Notes: generated by a model from the letters alone, not told the origin. Shown: positions 1 to 7,627, counted from the first letter of the stretch. The stretch is DNA of 10,650 nucleotides from CBDCWA01 sp046048295 (GCA_046048295.1 JBJOGJ010000132.1:1-10650), one strand, 5' to 3'. Numbers and translations are program-made.

Positions 1-82
1 GTGGGCTGACGGCGGAACGTTGACCGACAATTGGCAGTATCGTGACGAAGGATGCGTCTACAATAGCGAGGCTAGACCGCAA

Positions 83-1783
83 TCAGCGGCGGAACTCGAT
101 CTTCTTGTTGCTCGGCCAAGAGACCTTGTAGCCGACTTCGATCGTCTGTTCCGCACCGGGTGTCAACGTCCCCTGCCAGGCATGGACGCCGCGCTTGTCG
201 TCAAGGTTGCGCTTGGCTGGCGCCGGCCGGAAAGTCGTATCAACGCGGATCTCCTCGTTGAGGGCGACCGGAACGTGATCGACGACCGTGAACGCCACCG
301 GCCGCTCATGCAGGTTCTTGATGACGATACGATCGCTTCGCTCGCTGGTCGCCGACGACGAGATCAGACCGCTCTCCCCGCGTGTCTCCTTCACTGTCGA
401 CAAGCGTACGCGCACGGCGTCGTCGATCCCAAAGCCGAGATCGTGCTCCTCTCCGGCCGTAAGTTGCGGCAGGCGACCGTTGCCGACGAAAGTACTGTCG
501 CGGAATAGTGCAACCGGTCCGGCGAGGTAGGGCGCGGACTTTGGCACTGCGAGCTTCACGTAGAGGAAGGCGCGCTGATCGAAACGCGGCGCGGCGTGCA
601 CCTCGAGTTGCGGTTCAATCTTCTCGTCGCCAATGGTCACACGCTTGGCATCGCCCGTAGCCGGAACGGTCACCCGGTCCGGTACGTTGAAAATGGCCTG
701 GAAAGCCGATGTCTCGACCTGCGCCGTGGTCACAACGGCGTCCTGCTTCGCCTCTGCTTCCGCAACCGGCGCCGGCCGGGCTGGCTGCGGCGCGGCACCA
801 AGTTTGCTGGCTTCATCGCGGACGCTATATCCCTCCAGCGCAGAACGGGGCCGCGCGACAAGGGCCGGCCGCTCGCGCTCGTAGTCCACCAGCACCGGCC
901 GCGGCGATGGCGCCGACGTTCCTGCAGTCGGACGCGTGGTCGACAACGACAGCTTTACGTCCTTCCAATCCTCGCCGCTGGTCTGGGCGATCGTACCGCG
1001 ACGCACGATGGTGAGCGACGGTGCAGCCGTACGCGAACCGGTCATCAGCCGTGCGTCGTAGTGCGCACGCCAGGACGCGTTGCGGACTTGGTAGCGCACG
1101 ACCAGATCGGCCTCGAGTGCTGAACGGGCGTTGACGGCAACTTTCACCTCGACACGCCGCTCGATCTTCGGTGCCTCGCTGGCGAGCTTTTTCTTCAACT
1201 CGTCGATCCTGCGGTCGGTGGTCCTGATTCTGATACGTGCTGCGTGAATAGCCTTCTCGGCCGCAGCAACCTCGGCGACGATAAGCGCCGACAGGCGCTG
1301 CCAGTCCTCACGCCCCGCATGCTGTCCCGCCACGGGCGCCGATGCAGTGAGCGGCAACTTGACGAGGTTCTGCGCATACCGCTTCTGGCTCTCCGCGACC
1401 TCGATTTCCGACTGATAGGATGCGCGTTCGTCAGAAAGCTTCTCGATCTCCTCCTCGAGACGACGGCGATTGGTTTCCAGCACCTGCGGATCGGCCCCCG
1501 GCACAGCGACCACGCGCGTATCGACCGAGCCGATATCAAGCCGGCCCGTCGCCTTTCCCTCGACCCGGATCGACCGCGCCAGCGCTGTCGCAGGAAGATC
1601 ACGGAAGATCAGCGTATGTGAGCCCGCCGAGAGCTTCGACTTCGCTACACGAGAGACTTCGGCCCCTGAGGGATAGACCGTAACCGTGTCGATGGACGAG
1701 TTGACAACGATCTCCTCGGCCCGCGCACCAAAGCTGAACGCGAGCGTCACCAGCAGCGCCACGGCACTGAAACCAACCTTCAT
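83..1783 (-). CDS. Exported DUF4140/DUF4139 (MuiA-like) protein
   Basis: The product is 566 residues, and its architecture fits the 'mucoidy inhibitor A' family: a DUF4140 N-terminal domain (about residues 30-130), two charged heptad-like helical stretches likely to form coiled coil (about 103-143 and 165-205), and a DUF4139 beta-rich domain (about 222-555). Seen hallmarks include YQVRNASWRAHYDARL (231-246), the GEDWKDVKLSLST block (270-282) and a C-terminal SWPSNKK (556-561). Residues 285-350 form an Ala/Pro-rich linker that looks disordered. The N-terminus is a typical Sec signal (Lys2, hydrophobic 4-18, then GARAEE with likely cleavage after ARA at 20-22), so the protein should be periplasmic or envelope-associated. 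The reading frame stays open to 1897, but I chose the ATG at 1783 because the longer form buries the signal peptide and because GGAGG lies 5 bases upstream. The ATG at 1786 is only 2 bases from that GGAGG. The biochemical function of the family is not established; the name derives from a mucoidy phenotype. The gene follows serA after 167 bases and a hairpin, so it is probably its own unit. Confidence 0.88.
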   Translation of the reverse strand: MKVGFSAVALLVTLAFSFGARAEEIVVNSSIDTVTVYPSGAEVSRVAKSKLSAGSHTLIFRDLPATALARSIRVEGKATGRLDIGSVDTRVVAVPGADPQVLETNRRRLEEEIEKLSDERASYQSEIEVAESQKRYAQNLVKLPLTASAPVAGQHAGREDWQRLSALIVAEVAAAEKAIHAARIRIRTTDRRIDELKKKLASEAPKIERRVEVKVAVNARSALEADLVVRYQVRNASWRAHYDARLMTGSRTAAPSLTIVRRGTIAQTSGEDWKDVKLSLSTTRPTAGTSAPSPRPVLVDYERERPALVARPRSALEGYSVRDEASKLGAAPQPARPAPVAEAEAKQDAVVTTAQVETSAFQAIFNVPDRVTVPATGDAKRVTIGDEKIEPQLEVHAAPRFDQRAFLYVKLAVPKSAPYLAGPVALFRDSTFVGNGRLPQLTAGEEHDLGFGIDDAVRVRLSTVKETRGESGLISSSATSERSDRIVIKNLHERPVAFTVVDHVPVALNEEIRVDTTFRPAPAKRNLDDKRGVHAWQGTLTPGAEQTIEVGYKVSWPSNKKIEFRR

Positions 1784-1788
1784 CATCG

Positions 1789-1793
1789 CCTCC
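1789..1793 (-). promoter_or_regulatory. Ribosome binding site (GGAGG) deciding the MuiA-like start
   Basis: On the minus strand GGAGG is followed by CG and then two consecutive ATG codons. Spacing is 2 bases to the first ATG (1786) and 5 bases to the second (1783). The second is the better-spaced start and gives a protein beginning directly with a signal peptide. Confidence 0.7.
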
Positions 1794-1810
1794 GACCAAG
1801 AATGAATGAG

Positions 1811-1829
1811 GCCTGCATAGCTGGCAGGC
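1811..1829. repeat. Inverted repeat upstream of the MuiA-like gene
   Basis: Perfect 6-base arms GCCTGC and GCAGGC surround a 7-base spacer, about 27 bases upstream of the chosen start. It could form a hairpin in the 5' leader or be a protein-binding site. The same two arms recur at 4890-4910. Short arms like these can arise by chance in GC-rich DNA, so the role is unassigned. Confidence 0.4.
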
Positions 1830-1902
1830 GCCGCACCGTCTTCCGACAACATGACCCTACTGTGACCAGCGTTCATCATCACGGCAAGAGTTGTCATAGC
1901 AA

Positions 1903-1924
1903 GAACGGGCCCTCAGGCCCGTTC
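1903..1924 (-). terminator. Probable terminator hairpin after serA
   Basis: A perfect 9-base-pair stem (GAACGGGCC with GGCCCGTTC) closes a 4-base loop, starting about 26 bases past the serA stop codon. Read on the minus strand the stem ends in GTTC and continues TTGCTATG, a short, imperfect T-rich tail. The stem is strong and the position fits the end of the serC-serA unit. The weak T-tract is why confidence is moderate. Confidence 0.6.
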
Positions 1925-1950
1925 CATAGATGATGCAGATCGAAGCAGGC

Positions 1951-3543
1951 TCAGAACGCAAGGCGGCTGACGCGCACGACGCTTTCCAGCCCCTTGACCT
2001 CTGTCAGCACCGCATCCGAGACAGGCTCGTCGACAGCAAGGACGCAGATGGCATCACCACCAGGCTTCTCGCGGCCGAGGTTGAACGTCGCGATATTGAC
2101 GTTTGCCTTGCCCAGTGTGGCGCCCAGGCGGCCGATGAAGCCCGGCTTGTCCTGGTTGCGCACGAACAGCATGTTCGGAGCGAGTTCGAACTCCATGTCG
2201 ATGTCGCGGACCTGGATAATGCGCGGCCGGCCGTCCGAGAACACGGTGCCGGCAACGGTCCTGTCATAGGCATCCGTCTTGACGGTGAGCTTCATGTAGG
2301 ATCCGTAGGCACCGGCGCGACCATGCGTGACCTCCTCGACTGCGATGCCATGTTCCTTGGCCGCAATGAGCGCCGAGACCATGTTGACATCGCTTCCCAT
2401 CAGCGGCTGAAGCACGCCGGTCACGGCCGCCGCCGTCAGTGGCTTGGTGTTGAGGTTGGCCACTTCGCCTGCATACTCGATGCGGATCGCCTTGATGCCG
2501 GTTTCCGTGAGCTGGCCCGCGAAAGATCCGAGCTGTTCGGCGAGCTTCACCCATGGCCCGAGCTTCGGCGCCTCCTCGGCCGTGATGTTCGGCGCGTTGA
2601 TCGCGTTCGTGATGGCACCCTTGAGGAGATAATCCGACATCTGCTCGGCGATCTGAAGCGCGACGTTTTCCTGCGCCTCCATCGTCGATGCACCGAGGTG
2701 CGGTGTGCAGATCATGTTCGGCAGGCCGAACAGCGGATGGTCCTTCGCCGGTGGCTCCTCGACGAACACGTCGAACGCCGCGCCCGCCACGTGGCCGGCC
2801 TTCATGGCCTCGGCGAGCGCCTCCTCGTTGACCAGGCCGCCACGCGCACAATTGATGATCCGCACCCCGGCCTTGCACTTCTTCAGCGCATTGGCATCGA
2901 TCATGTTGCGTGTCTTCTCGGTCATCGGCGTATGCAGCGTGATGAAGTCGGCCCGCTTGAGCAGTTCGTCCAGCTCGACCTTCTCGACCCCTATGTCGAC
3001 GGCGCGCTCTGCCGTCAGGAAGGGATCGAACGCAATAACCTTCATCTTGAGGCCGCGCCCGCGGTCCGCGACGATCGACCCGATATTGCCGCAGCCGATC
3101 ACACCGAGCGTCTTGGCATAGAGCTCGACGCCCATGAACTTGTTCTTTTCCCATTTGCCGGCCTGGGTGGACTGGTCGGCCTCCGGGATCTGGCGGGCCA
3201 GCGCCATCATCATCGCAATCGCATGCTCGGCGGTCGTGATGGAGTTGCCGAACGGCGTGTTCATCACAATGACGCCCTTGGCGGTGGCCGCCTTGATGTC
3301 GATGTTGTCGACGCCGATGCCAGCGCGGCCGACGACCTTAAGGTTCTTGGCGAGGCCGATGATCTTATCGGTCACCTTGGTCGCGGAGCGCACTGCAAGT
3401 CCGTCGAACTCGCCGATGACGGCGGCGAGCTTCTCCTTGTCCTTGCCGAGTTGCGGCTCGAACGTGACGTCGAGGCCGCGATCCTTGAAGATCTGCACGG
3501 AAGCCTCGGAAAGCTCGTCGGAGATGAGTACCTTGGGAGCCAT
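1951..3543 (-). CDS. serA: D-3-phosphoglycerate dehydrogenase
   Basis: SerA oxidises 3-phosphoglycerate to 3-phosphohydroxypyruvate with NAD+, the first committed step of serine biosynthesis in the cytoplasm. The 530-residue product is the long form of the family (E. coli SerA is about 410). Visible parts are an N-terminal substrate-binding domain, a Rossmann NAD domain with GCGNIG at 150-155 and an acidic residue Asp173 at the end of the next strand, then the catalytic trio Arg234 (NCARGG), Glu263 (VEEPP) and His282 (PHLGAST). These align with Arg235, Glu264 and His282 of human PHGDH. An intervening regulatory (ASB-type) domain spans about 320-450 and a C-terminal ACT domain about 456-528, the usual site for serine feedback. 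The ATG at 3543 is preferred: it starts the family-typical MAPKVLISDEL and is preceded by a purine-rich GAGGAAGGA about 8 bases upstream. A 17-residue upstream extension is unlike the family. It lies 87 bases after serC and is probably co-transcribed with it. Confidence 0.97.
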   Translation of the reverse strand: MAPKVLISDELSEASVQIFKDRGLDVTFEPQLGKDKEKLAAVIGEFDGLAVRSATKVTDKIIGLAKNLKVVGRAGIGVDNIDIKAATAKGVIVMNTPFGNSITTAEHAIAMMMALARQIPEADQSTQAGKWEKNKFMGVELYAKTLGVIGCGNIGSIVADRGRGLKMKVIAFDPFLTAERAVDIGVEKVELDELLKRADFITLHTPMTEKTRNMIDANALKKCKAGVRIINCARGGLVNEEALAEAMKAGHVAGAAFDVFVEEPPAKDHPLFGLPNMICTPHLGASTMEAQENVALQIAEQMSDYLLKGAITNAINAPNITAEEAPKLGPWVKLAEQLGSFAGQLTETGIKAIRIEYAGEVANLNTKPLTAAAVTGVLQPLMGSDVNMVSALIAAKEHGIAVEEVTHGRAGAYGSYMKLTVKTDAYDRTVAGTVFSDGRPRIIQVRDIDMEFELAPNMLFVRNQDKPGFIGRLGATLGKANVNIATFNLGREKPGGDAICVLAVDEPVSDAVLTEVKGLESVVRVSRLAF

Positions 3544-3630
3544 GGGTGTGGTCCTTCCTCTTCGCGATCCCACTCCATGGTGGCGACCGCACATGTAATT
3601 TCGGATGCGATTGGTATGCTTCGGCGAGGC

Positions 3631-4794
3631 TCAGAGCTTCGCCTTGACCTCGGCGAACGCCCAGTCGAGCCAGGGCGTCAATGCCTCCATGTCGGACTTC
3701 TCGACCGTCGAGCCGGCCCAGATGCGAATGCCCGGAGGCGCATCGCGATAGCCGGCGATGTCGTAGGCCGCGCCTTCCTTCTCGAGCAGTCCGGCGAAGT
3801 CCTTGGCGAACTTGGCCTGCCCGGCCTCGTCGAGCCCGGTCACCGCAGGGTCGACAATCTTGAGGCAGACGGAGGTGTTCGATCGCGTCGAGGGGTCGCT
3901 CGCCAGATTCGCCACCCAGGGGGTGCGGTCGATCCAGTCGAACAGCACTTTGGCGTTTGCATCGGCGCGCGCCATCAGCGCCTCGAGCCCGCCGATCCGC
4001 TCCGCCCACTCGAGCGCATCGACATAATCCTCGACGCAAAGCATGGACGGCGTGTTGATCGTATCGCCGGCGAAGATGCCCTTCATGAACTTGCCGCCGG
4101 AGGCCAGCCGGAAGATCTTCGGCAGCGGCCACTTCGGTGTGTAGCTCTCGAGGCGCGCGACAGCACGCGGCGACAGGATCAGCATGCCATGGGCCGCCTC
4201 GCTGCCCATCACCTTCTGCCAGGAGAACGTCGCCACATCGACCTTCTTCCAGTCGATTGGCTGTGCGAACACGGCAGACGTCGCGTCGGCGAATACGAGC
4301 CCCTCGCGGTCAGCCGCGATCCAGTCTCCGTTCGGAACCTTCACGCCGGAGGTGGTGCCATTCCATGTGAAGATGACGTCACGCTTGAAATCGACCTTCG
4401 ACAGGTCGGGGATGTCGCCGTAGCCGGCCTTCATGACGCGTACATCGTCGAGCTTCAACTGTTTCTGGACATCGGTGACCCAGCCCTCGCCGAAGCTCTC
4501 CCAGGCGAGGATGTCCAGGCCACGGGCGCCGAGCATGGTCCACATGGCCATCTCGAAGGCACCGGTGTCGGAAGCGGGGACGATACCGCAATGGTAGTCG
4601 GCCGGCAGCCCGAGAATGGATTTCGTCTTCTCGATCGCCGCGACGATACGATCCTTGCCGACCTTCGCGCGGTGCGAGCGGCCAAGGACTGCATTCTCTA
4701 TCGCTTGGGGGGACCAGCCAGGGCGCTTGGCGCAGGGGCCGGAGGAGAAATTGGCGCACGCCGGGCGCACTGCCGGCTTCGGCATATCAGTCAT
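3631..4794 (-). CDS. serC: Phosphoserine aminotransferase
   Basis: SerC is the PLP enzyme that converts 3-phosphohydroxypyruvate and glutamate to O-phosphoserine and 2-oxoglutarate, the second step of serine synthesis. The family can also serve pyridoxine synthesis. The 387-residue product has the class V aminotransferase fold. FSSGPCAKRPGW near the N-terminus (16-27) is typical of the alphaproteobacterial / 'Methanosarcina-type' SerC subfamily. Asp170 in VFADATSA should contact the PLP pyridine nitrogen, Lys194 in FSWQK is the expected Schiff-base lysine, and Arg357 in GIRIWAG is the likely carboxylate-binding arginine. These residue roles are by family analogy. I chose the ATG at 4794, preceded by GGAAGGG about 7 bases upstream. 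The frame continues upstream to 4869, but that extension is not family-like. serC precedes serA, so the two consecutive pathway enzymes sit together; the third enzyme, SerB, is not in the window. Confidence 0.96.
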   Translation of the reverse strand: MTDMPKPAVRPACANFSSGPCAKRPGWSPQAIENAVLGRSHRAKVGKDRIVAAIEKTKSILGLPADYHCGIVPASDTGAFEMAMWTMLGARGLDILAWESFGEGWVTDVQKQLKLDDVRVMKAGYGDIPDLSKVDFKRDVIFTWNGTTSGVKVPNGDWIAADREGLVFADATSAVFAQPIDWKKVDVATFSWQKVMGSEAAHGMLILSPRAVARLESYTPKWPLPKIFRLASGGKFMKGIFAGDTINTPSMLCVEDYVDALEWAERIGGLEALMARADANAKVLFDWIDRTPWVANLASDPSTRSNTSVCLKIVDPAVTGLDEAGQAKFAKDFAGLLEKEGAAYDIAGYRDAPPGIRIWAGSTVEKSDMEALTPWLDWAFAEVKAKL

Positions 4795-4818
4795 GTGTCT
4801 ACCCTTCCAGATAGTTGG

Positions 4819-4836
4819 CCTCTCGTTGGGGAGAGG
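4819..4836 (-). other. Small hairpin in the serC leader
   Basis: CCTCTC and GAGAGG form a 6-base-pair stem with a 6-base loop, ending about 24 bases upstream of the serC start codon. It would be in the 5' untranslated region if the candidate promoter at 4851-4877 is real. No T-tract follows it, so it is not a standard terminator. A regulatory role is only a possibility. Confidence 0.35.
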
Positions 4837-4850
4837 TGTCCCACGGTCCG

Positions 4851-4877
4851 GGTATGCCTGCGCGGCCAAATTGTCAA
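4851..4877 (-). promoter_or_regulatory. Candidate sigma-70 promoter for serC-serA
   Basis: On the minus strand there is a perfect -35 hexamer TTGACA (4877 to 4872), about 80 bases upstream of the serC ATG. The -10 partner is poor: CATACC after a 15-base spacer (4856-4851) or TACCCG after 17. The -35 match and the position in the only sizeable gap before serC are the support. The weak -10 is common in GC-rich alphaproteobacteria but leaves the call tentative. Confidence 0.4.
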
Positions 4878-4889
4878 ATCAAACGTTGG

Positions 4890-4910
4890 GCCTGCGGCGA
4901 GATGGCAGGC
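4890..4910. repeat. Inverted repeat just upstream of the serC -35 element
   Basis: Perfect 6-base arms GCCTGC and GCAGGC flank a 9-base spacer, ending about 13 bases upstream of the TTGACA hexamer. The position would suit an operator for serC-serA, or a weak transcription end for the preceding hydrolase gene (stop at 4962); no T-tract follows. The arms are identical to those at 1811-1829. Confidence 0.4.
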
Positions 4911-4961
4911 TCCTGGTGAATGGCTGGTTGCGGATTTTCTGCCGTCAAGGGCACCGCAGGT

Positions 4962-5789
4962 CTACTGACCAGCCAACCCCAGGAAGCGCCAGATATGCGG
5001 ATAAAGCCCATCGCGGGTGAGGGTCAGGTGATCGCTCCCCTCCATACGCACGAAAACCTTCTGGCGCGCCGCACTGGCCATCGCGAACATACGCTCGCCA
5101 TGCGAAAACGGTACAATGCTGTCCCGCGTCCCATGCGCGACGAGCACTGGCATCCTGACTTGGCCGATCCACTTGTACGACCGAAACTGGTCCCACATGA
5201 GTAACCGCACCGGTGCGAAGGGATAACGCTCCGCCGCCAGGTCGACCACCGCCGTATAGGGCGTCTCCAGAATGAGTGCCCGCGCCTCGACTTCCGTTGC
5301 CAGCCGTGTCGCCACACCGGTGCCCAGCGACTGCCCGTGCAGGACGATCCGGTCCGCTCCATGGCGCGCCCTGAGCCACGCGTAGGCCGCCCGCGCGTCC
5401 TCATGGAGCCCCGCCTCGCTCGGCCTGCCAGTCGAGCCTGGATAGCCCCGGTAGGAGAAGGCGAGGAGACCGGCCCTCTTTTCGACGACGCGCCTCCACC
5501 TGCCGCGCTTCCGGTGAAGCGCACCTTTTTGTCCATGCATGTAGAGGAAGACAACCCCCTCCCCTGCCGGCGGCACGTACCAGCCCGCGAGCGTTTCCCC
5601 ATCAGCGGTTGGTATAGCGATACGGGTGCTGCCACCGATCGCCAGCGTACCGGGTTCGGAAAGGCTGCTGCTGTCAGCGACCTCGAAGAGAATGCTGCGC
5701 TGTGCGAAGTAGAGGATCGCGACGGCAGCCAGATACCCACCGAGCAACGTGCCCGCCAGCCACCTGAGCCACTGCGGAACCCGCGTCAC
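4962..5789 (-). CDS. Membrane-anchored alpha/beta hydrolase (BEM46/ABHD-like, serine hydrolase)
   Basis: The 275-residue product begins with a hydrophobic helix (about 8-28) after a short Arg-containing segment, suggesting a single N-terminal anchor with the catalytic domain outside the cytoplasm. The fold is shown by an oxyanion-type HG at 85-86, the nucleophile elbow HGQSLG with Ser154, the acid Asp223 in HGTRDSIVP, and His254 in GSDHLTL: a complete Ser-Asp-His triad in the right order. The sequence resembles the BEM46/ABHD12-13 and S9/S33-like hydrolases. The substrate (ester, peptide or lipid) cannot be read from sequence. The start codon is GTG, with GGAG 5 bases upstream; no alternative ATG occurs before residue 84, which would remove the anchor. 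It begins 13 bases after the pntB stop codon, so it is very probably the last gene of the transhydrogenase operon. Confidence 0.88.
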   Translation of the reverse strand: MTRVPQWLRWLAGTLLGGYLAAVAILYFAQRSILFEVADSSSLSEPGTLAIGGSTRIAIPTADGETLAGWYVPPAGEGVVFLYMHGQKGALHRKRGRWRRVVEKRAGLLAFSYRGYPGSTGRPSEAGLHEDARAAYAWLRARHGADRIVLHGQSLGTGVATRLATEVEARALILETPYTAVVDLAAERYPFAPVRLLMWDQFRSYKWIGQVRMPVLVAHGTRDSIVPFSHGERMFAMASAARQKVFVRMEGSDHLTLTRDGLYPHIWRFLGLAGQ

Positions 5790-5802
5790 TGCCTCTCCAC
5801 GA

Positions 5803-7206
5803 TCAGTGCGACATCGCCTTGCCGATTTCCTCGGTCATCTTCTTGGCATCACCCAGGACCATGATCGTGTTGTCGCGATAGAAGACCGTATTGTCGATAC
5901 CGGCATAACCCGACGCGAGGCTGCGCTTGTTGAACAGCACCGTGCCCGCCTTCCAGACCTGCAGCACCGGCATGCCATAGATCGGCGAAGACTTGTCTTC
6001 CTCGGCAGCGGGGTTGACGACATCGTTGGCGCCGATGACGTAGACGGCATCGGTTTGTGAGAACTCGGAATTGATGTCCTCGAGCTCGAACACCTCATCG
6101 TATGGAACGTTCGCCTCTGCAAGCAGCACGTTCATGTGCCCCGGCATACGACCGGCGACCGGATGAATGGCGTACTTCACCTCGACGCCTTCCTTCTTGA
6201 GCGCATCCGCCATCTCGCGAAGCGCGTGCTGTGCCTGGGCGACAGCCATGCCGTAGCCTGGGACGATGATGACCTTCTGCGCGTTCTTGAGGATGTAGGC
6301 CGCGTCCTCTGCACCGCCAAGCTTCACCGGCTTCTGCTCGCCGTCCCCGGACGGCCCCGCCGTCTCGCCGCCAAAACCGCCGGCGATCACCGAGAGGAAT
6401 GCCCGGTTCATGCCCTTGCACATGATGTAGGAGAGGATCGCACCCGAGGACCCGACCAGTGCGCCGGTGATGATGAGCGCAATGTTCCCCAGTGTGAAAC
6501 CGATGCCGGCCGCAGCCCAACCTGAGTAGGAGTTGAGCATGGACACGACCACCGGCATGTCGGCGCCGCCGATCGGGATGATGAGCAGCACACCGAGCAG
6601 CAACGCGGCAAAAGTGATGGCCCAGAACAGGAAGGCATTGCCGCCCGACAGGCAGAACTGCCAGATCATCCATGCGATGGCGAGTCCGAGAAGCAGGTTG
6701 ATCAGGTGCCGCGCCGGCAGGATGATCGGCTTGCCGGACATGCGGCCGGAAAGTTTGGCGAAGGCGATGACCGAGCCGGTGAAGGTGATCGCGCCGATGG
6801 CGGTGCCGAGCGACATTTCCAGCAGGCTTATAGCCGGGAGGCTGCCTGCGGCACCGATTCCGAACGCTTCCGGCGAGTATAGCGCGCCCGCCGCGACGAA
6901 CACCGCCGCGAGACCGACCAGCGAATGAAACGCCGCAACCAGCTCCGGCATCATCGTCATCGGGATTTTTTTCGCCGTGTAGGCACCGATCCCGCCACCG
7001 ATCGCCAGGCCCGCAACGATCAGCACCCACGTGAACACGGAATAGTCGCCAAGCACGCTCAGCGTCGTCAGCACGGCGATGGTCATGCCCAGCATGCCGA
7101 ACATGTTGCCCTGACGCGAGGATTCCGGACTCGACAGCCCCCTCAGTGCCAGGATGAACAGCACGCCAGCTGCGAGGTAGAGCAGTGCGACGATATTGGC
7201 AGACAT
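5803..7206 (-). CDS. pntB: NAD(P) transhydrogenase subunit beta
   Basis: PntB carries part of the proton channel and the NADP(H)-binding domain III of the Re/Si-specific, proton-translocating transhydrogenase in the inner membrane. The 467-residue length is family-typical. Residues 1-275 hold many membrane helices, including His94 in AAFHSLVGLA and Asp216 in GGADMPVVVSMLNSYSGWAAA, matching E. coli PntB His91 and Asp213 of the proton pathway. Domain III follows a charged linker (about 283-300): the GYGMAVAQ dinucleotide motif is at 317-324, VAGRMPGHMNVLLAEA at 350-365, and the Lys-Arg-Ser loop (427-429) that grips the NADP 2'-phosphate matches E. coli 424-426. The ATG at 7206 gives the usual MSANIVALLYL start. 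No strong Shine-Dalgarno is seen in the 28-base gap after pntAB, so translation may depend on coupling. Confidence 0.97.
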   Translation of the reverse strand: MSANIVALLYLAAGVLFILALRGLSSPESSRQGNMFGMLGMTIAVLTTLSVLGDYSVFTWVLIVAGLAIGGGIGAYTAKKIPMTMMPELVAAFHSLVGLAAVFVAAGALYSPEAFGIGAAGSLPAISLLEMSLGTAIGAITFTGSVIAFAKLSGRMSGKPIILPARHLINLLLGLAIAWMIWQFCLSGGNAFLFWAITFAALLLGVLLIIPIGGADMPVVVSMLNSYSGWAAAGIGFTLGNIALIITGALVGSSGAILSYIMCKGMNRAFLSVIAGGFGGETAGPSGDGEQKPVKLGGAEDAAYILKNAQKVIIVPGYGMAVAQAQHALREMADALKKEGVEVKYAIHPVAGRMPGHMNVLLAEANVPYDEVFELEDINSEFSQTDAVYVIGANDVVNPAAEEDKSSPIYGMPVLQVWKAGTVLFNKRSLASGYAGIDNTVFYRDNTIMVLGDAKKMTEEIGKAMSH

Positions 7207-7234
7207 GGTCGAGGCCCCGTGTGTTACCGCCGGC

Positions 7235-7627
7235 TCAGCGCTTGGCGTCTTTCTTCTTGTACATGGCGAGCATGCGCTGCGTGACGAGGAAGCCGCCGAA
7301 GATATTGACCGACGCCATCACCAGAGCCAGGAAACCGAAGATCTTTGCAAGCACGGCCCCCGACGAGACGAGGCTGACGCCGACGGCAAGCAGCGCTCCG
7401 ACGACGATCACCGACGAGATCGCGTTGGTGACGCTCATCAGCGGCGTATGCAGTGCCGGCGTTACGCTCCAAACGACGTAGTATCCGACGAAGATCGCGA
7501 TAACAAATACCATCAGCCGGTAGATGGCGGGATCGACCTCGCCACCGATCCCGGTGCCCGCCGCAATCGCCGGCAGGGGCAACAAACTGGCCAGCAGCAC
7601 CAGCCAAAGCGCGAGCGGTTTCCTCAT
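7235..7627 (-). CDS. pntAB: NAD(P) transhydrogenase subunit alpha part 2
   Basis: This is the membrane part of the split alpha subunit. In the complex it joins PntB to form the proton-conducting domain II. The product is 130 residues. Three strongly hydrophobic helices lie at about 36-54, 64-85 and 92-113, and the block VTPALHTPLMSVTNAISS (55-72) is the family hallmark. A further hydrophobic stretch at 5-20, ending LPAIAAG, looks like a cleavable signal peptide or an additional helix. I chose the ATG at 7627 because it starts that leader and is preceded by AAGGAG about 8 bases upstream. Its A is also the last base of the pntAA TGA stop (overlap TGATG), which implies translational coupling. 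The frame is open upstream to 7714, but that part lies inside pntAA and is not needed. Confidence 0.94.
   Translation of the reverse strand: MRKPLALWLVLLASLLPLPAIAAGTGIGGEVDPAIYRLMVFVIAIFVGYYVVWSVTPALHTPLMSVTNAISSVIVVGALLAVGVSLVSSGAVLAKIFGFLALVMASVNIFGGFLVTQRMLAMYKKKDAKR

Noticed and set aside
20..508. A plus-strand open frame at the left edge that might be a separate small gene.
   Set aside because: It is mostly antisense to the 3' end of the MuiA-like gene, has no family resemblance and no credible ribosome binding site.
1930..4968. A 1012-residue open frame on the plus strand.
   Set aside because: It runs exactly antisense to serA and serC, which have intact catalytic motifs. Its composition (rich in Arg, His, Asp, Leu and Gly with no domain) is the usual shadow frame of GC-rich genes.
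4921..4975. TGGCTGG and CCAGCCA arms around the end of the hydrolase gene.
   Set aside because: A 7-base pairing across about 41 bases that overlaps the hydrolase stop codon and has no T-tract is weak evidence for a functional element.
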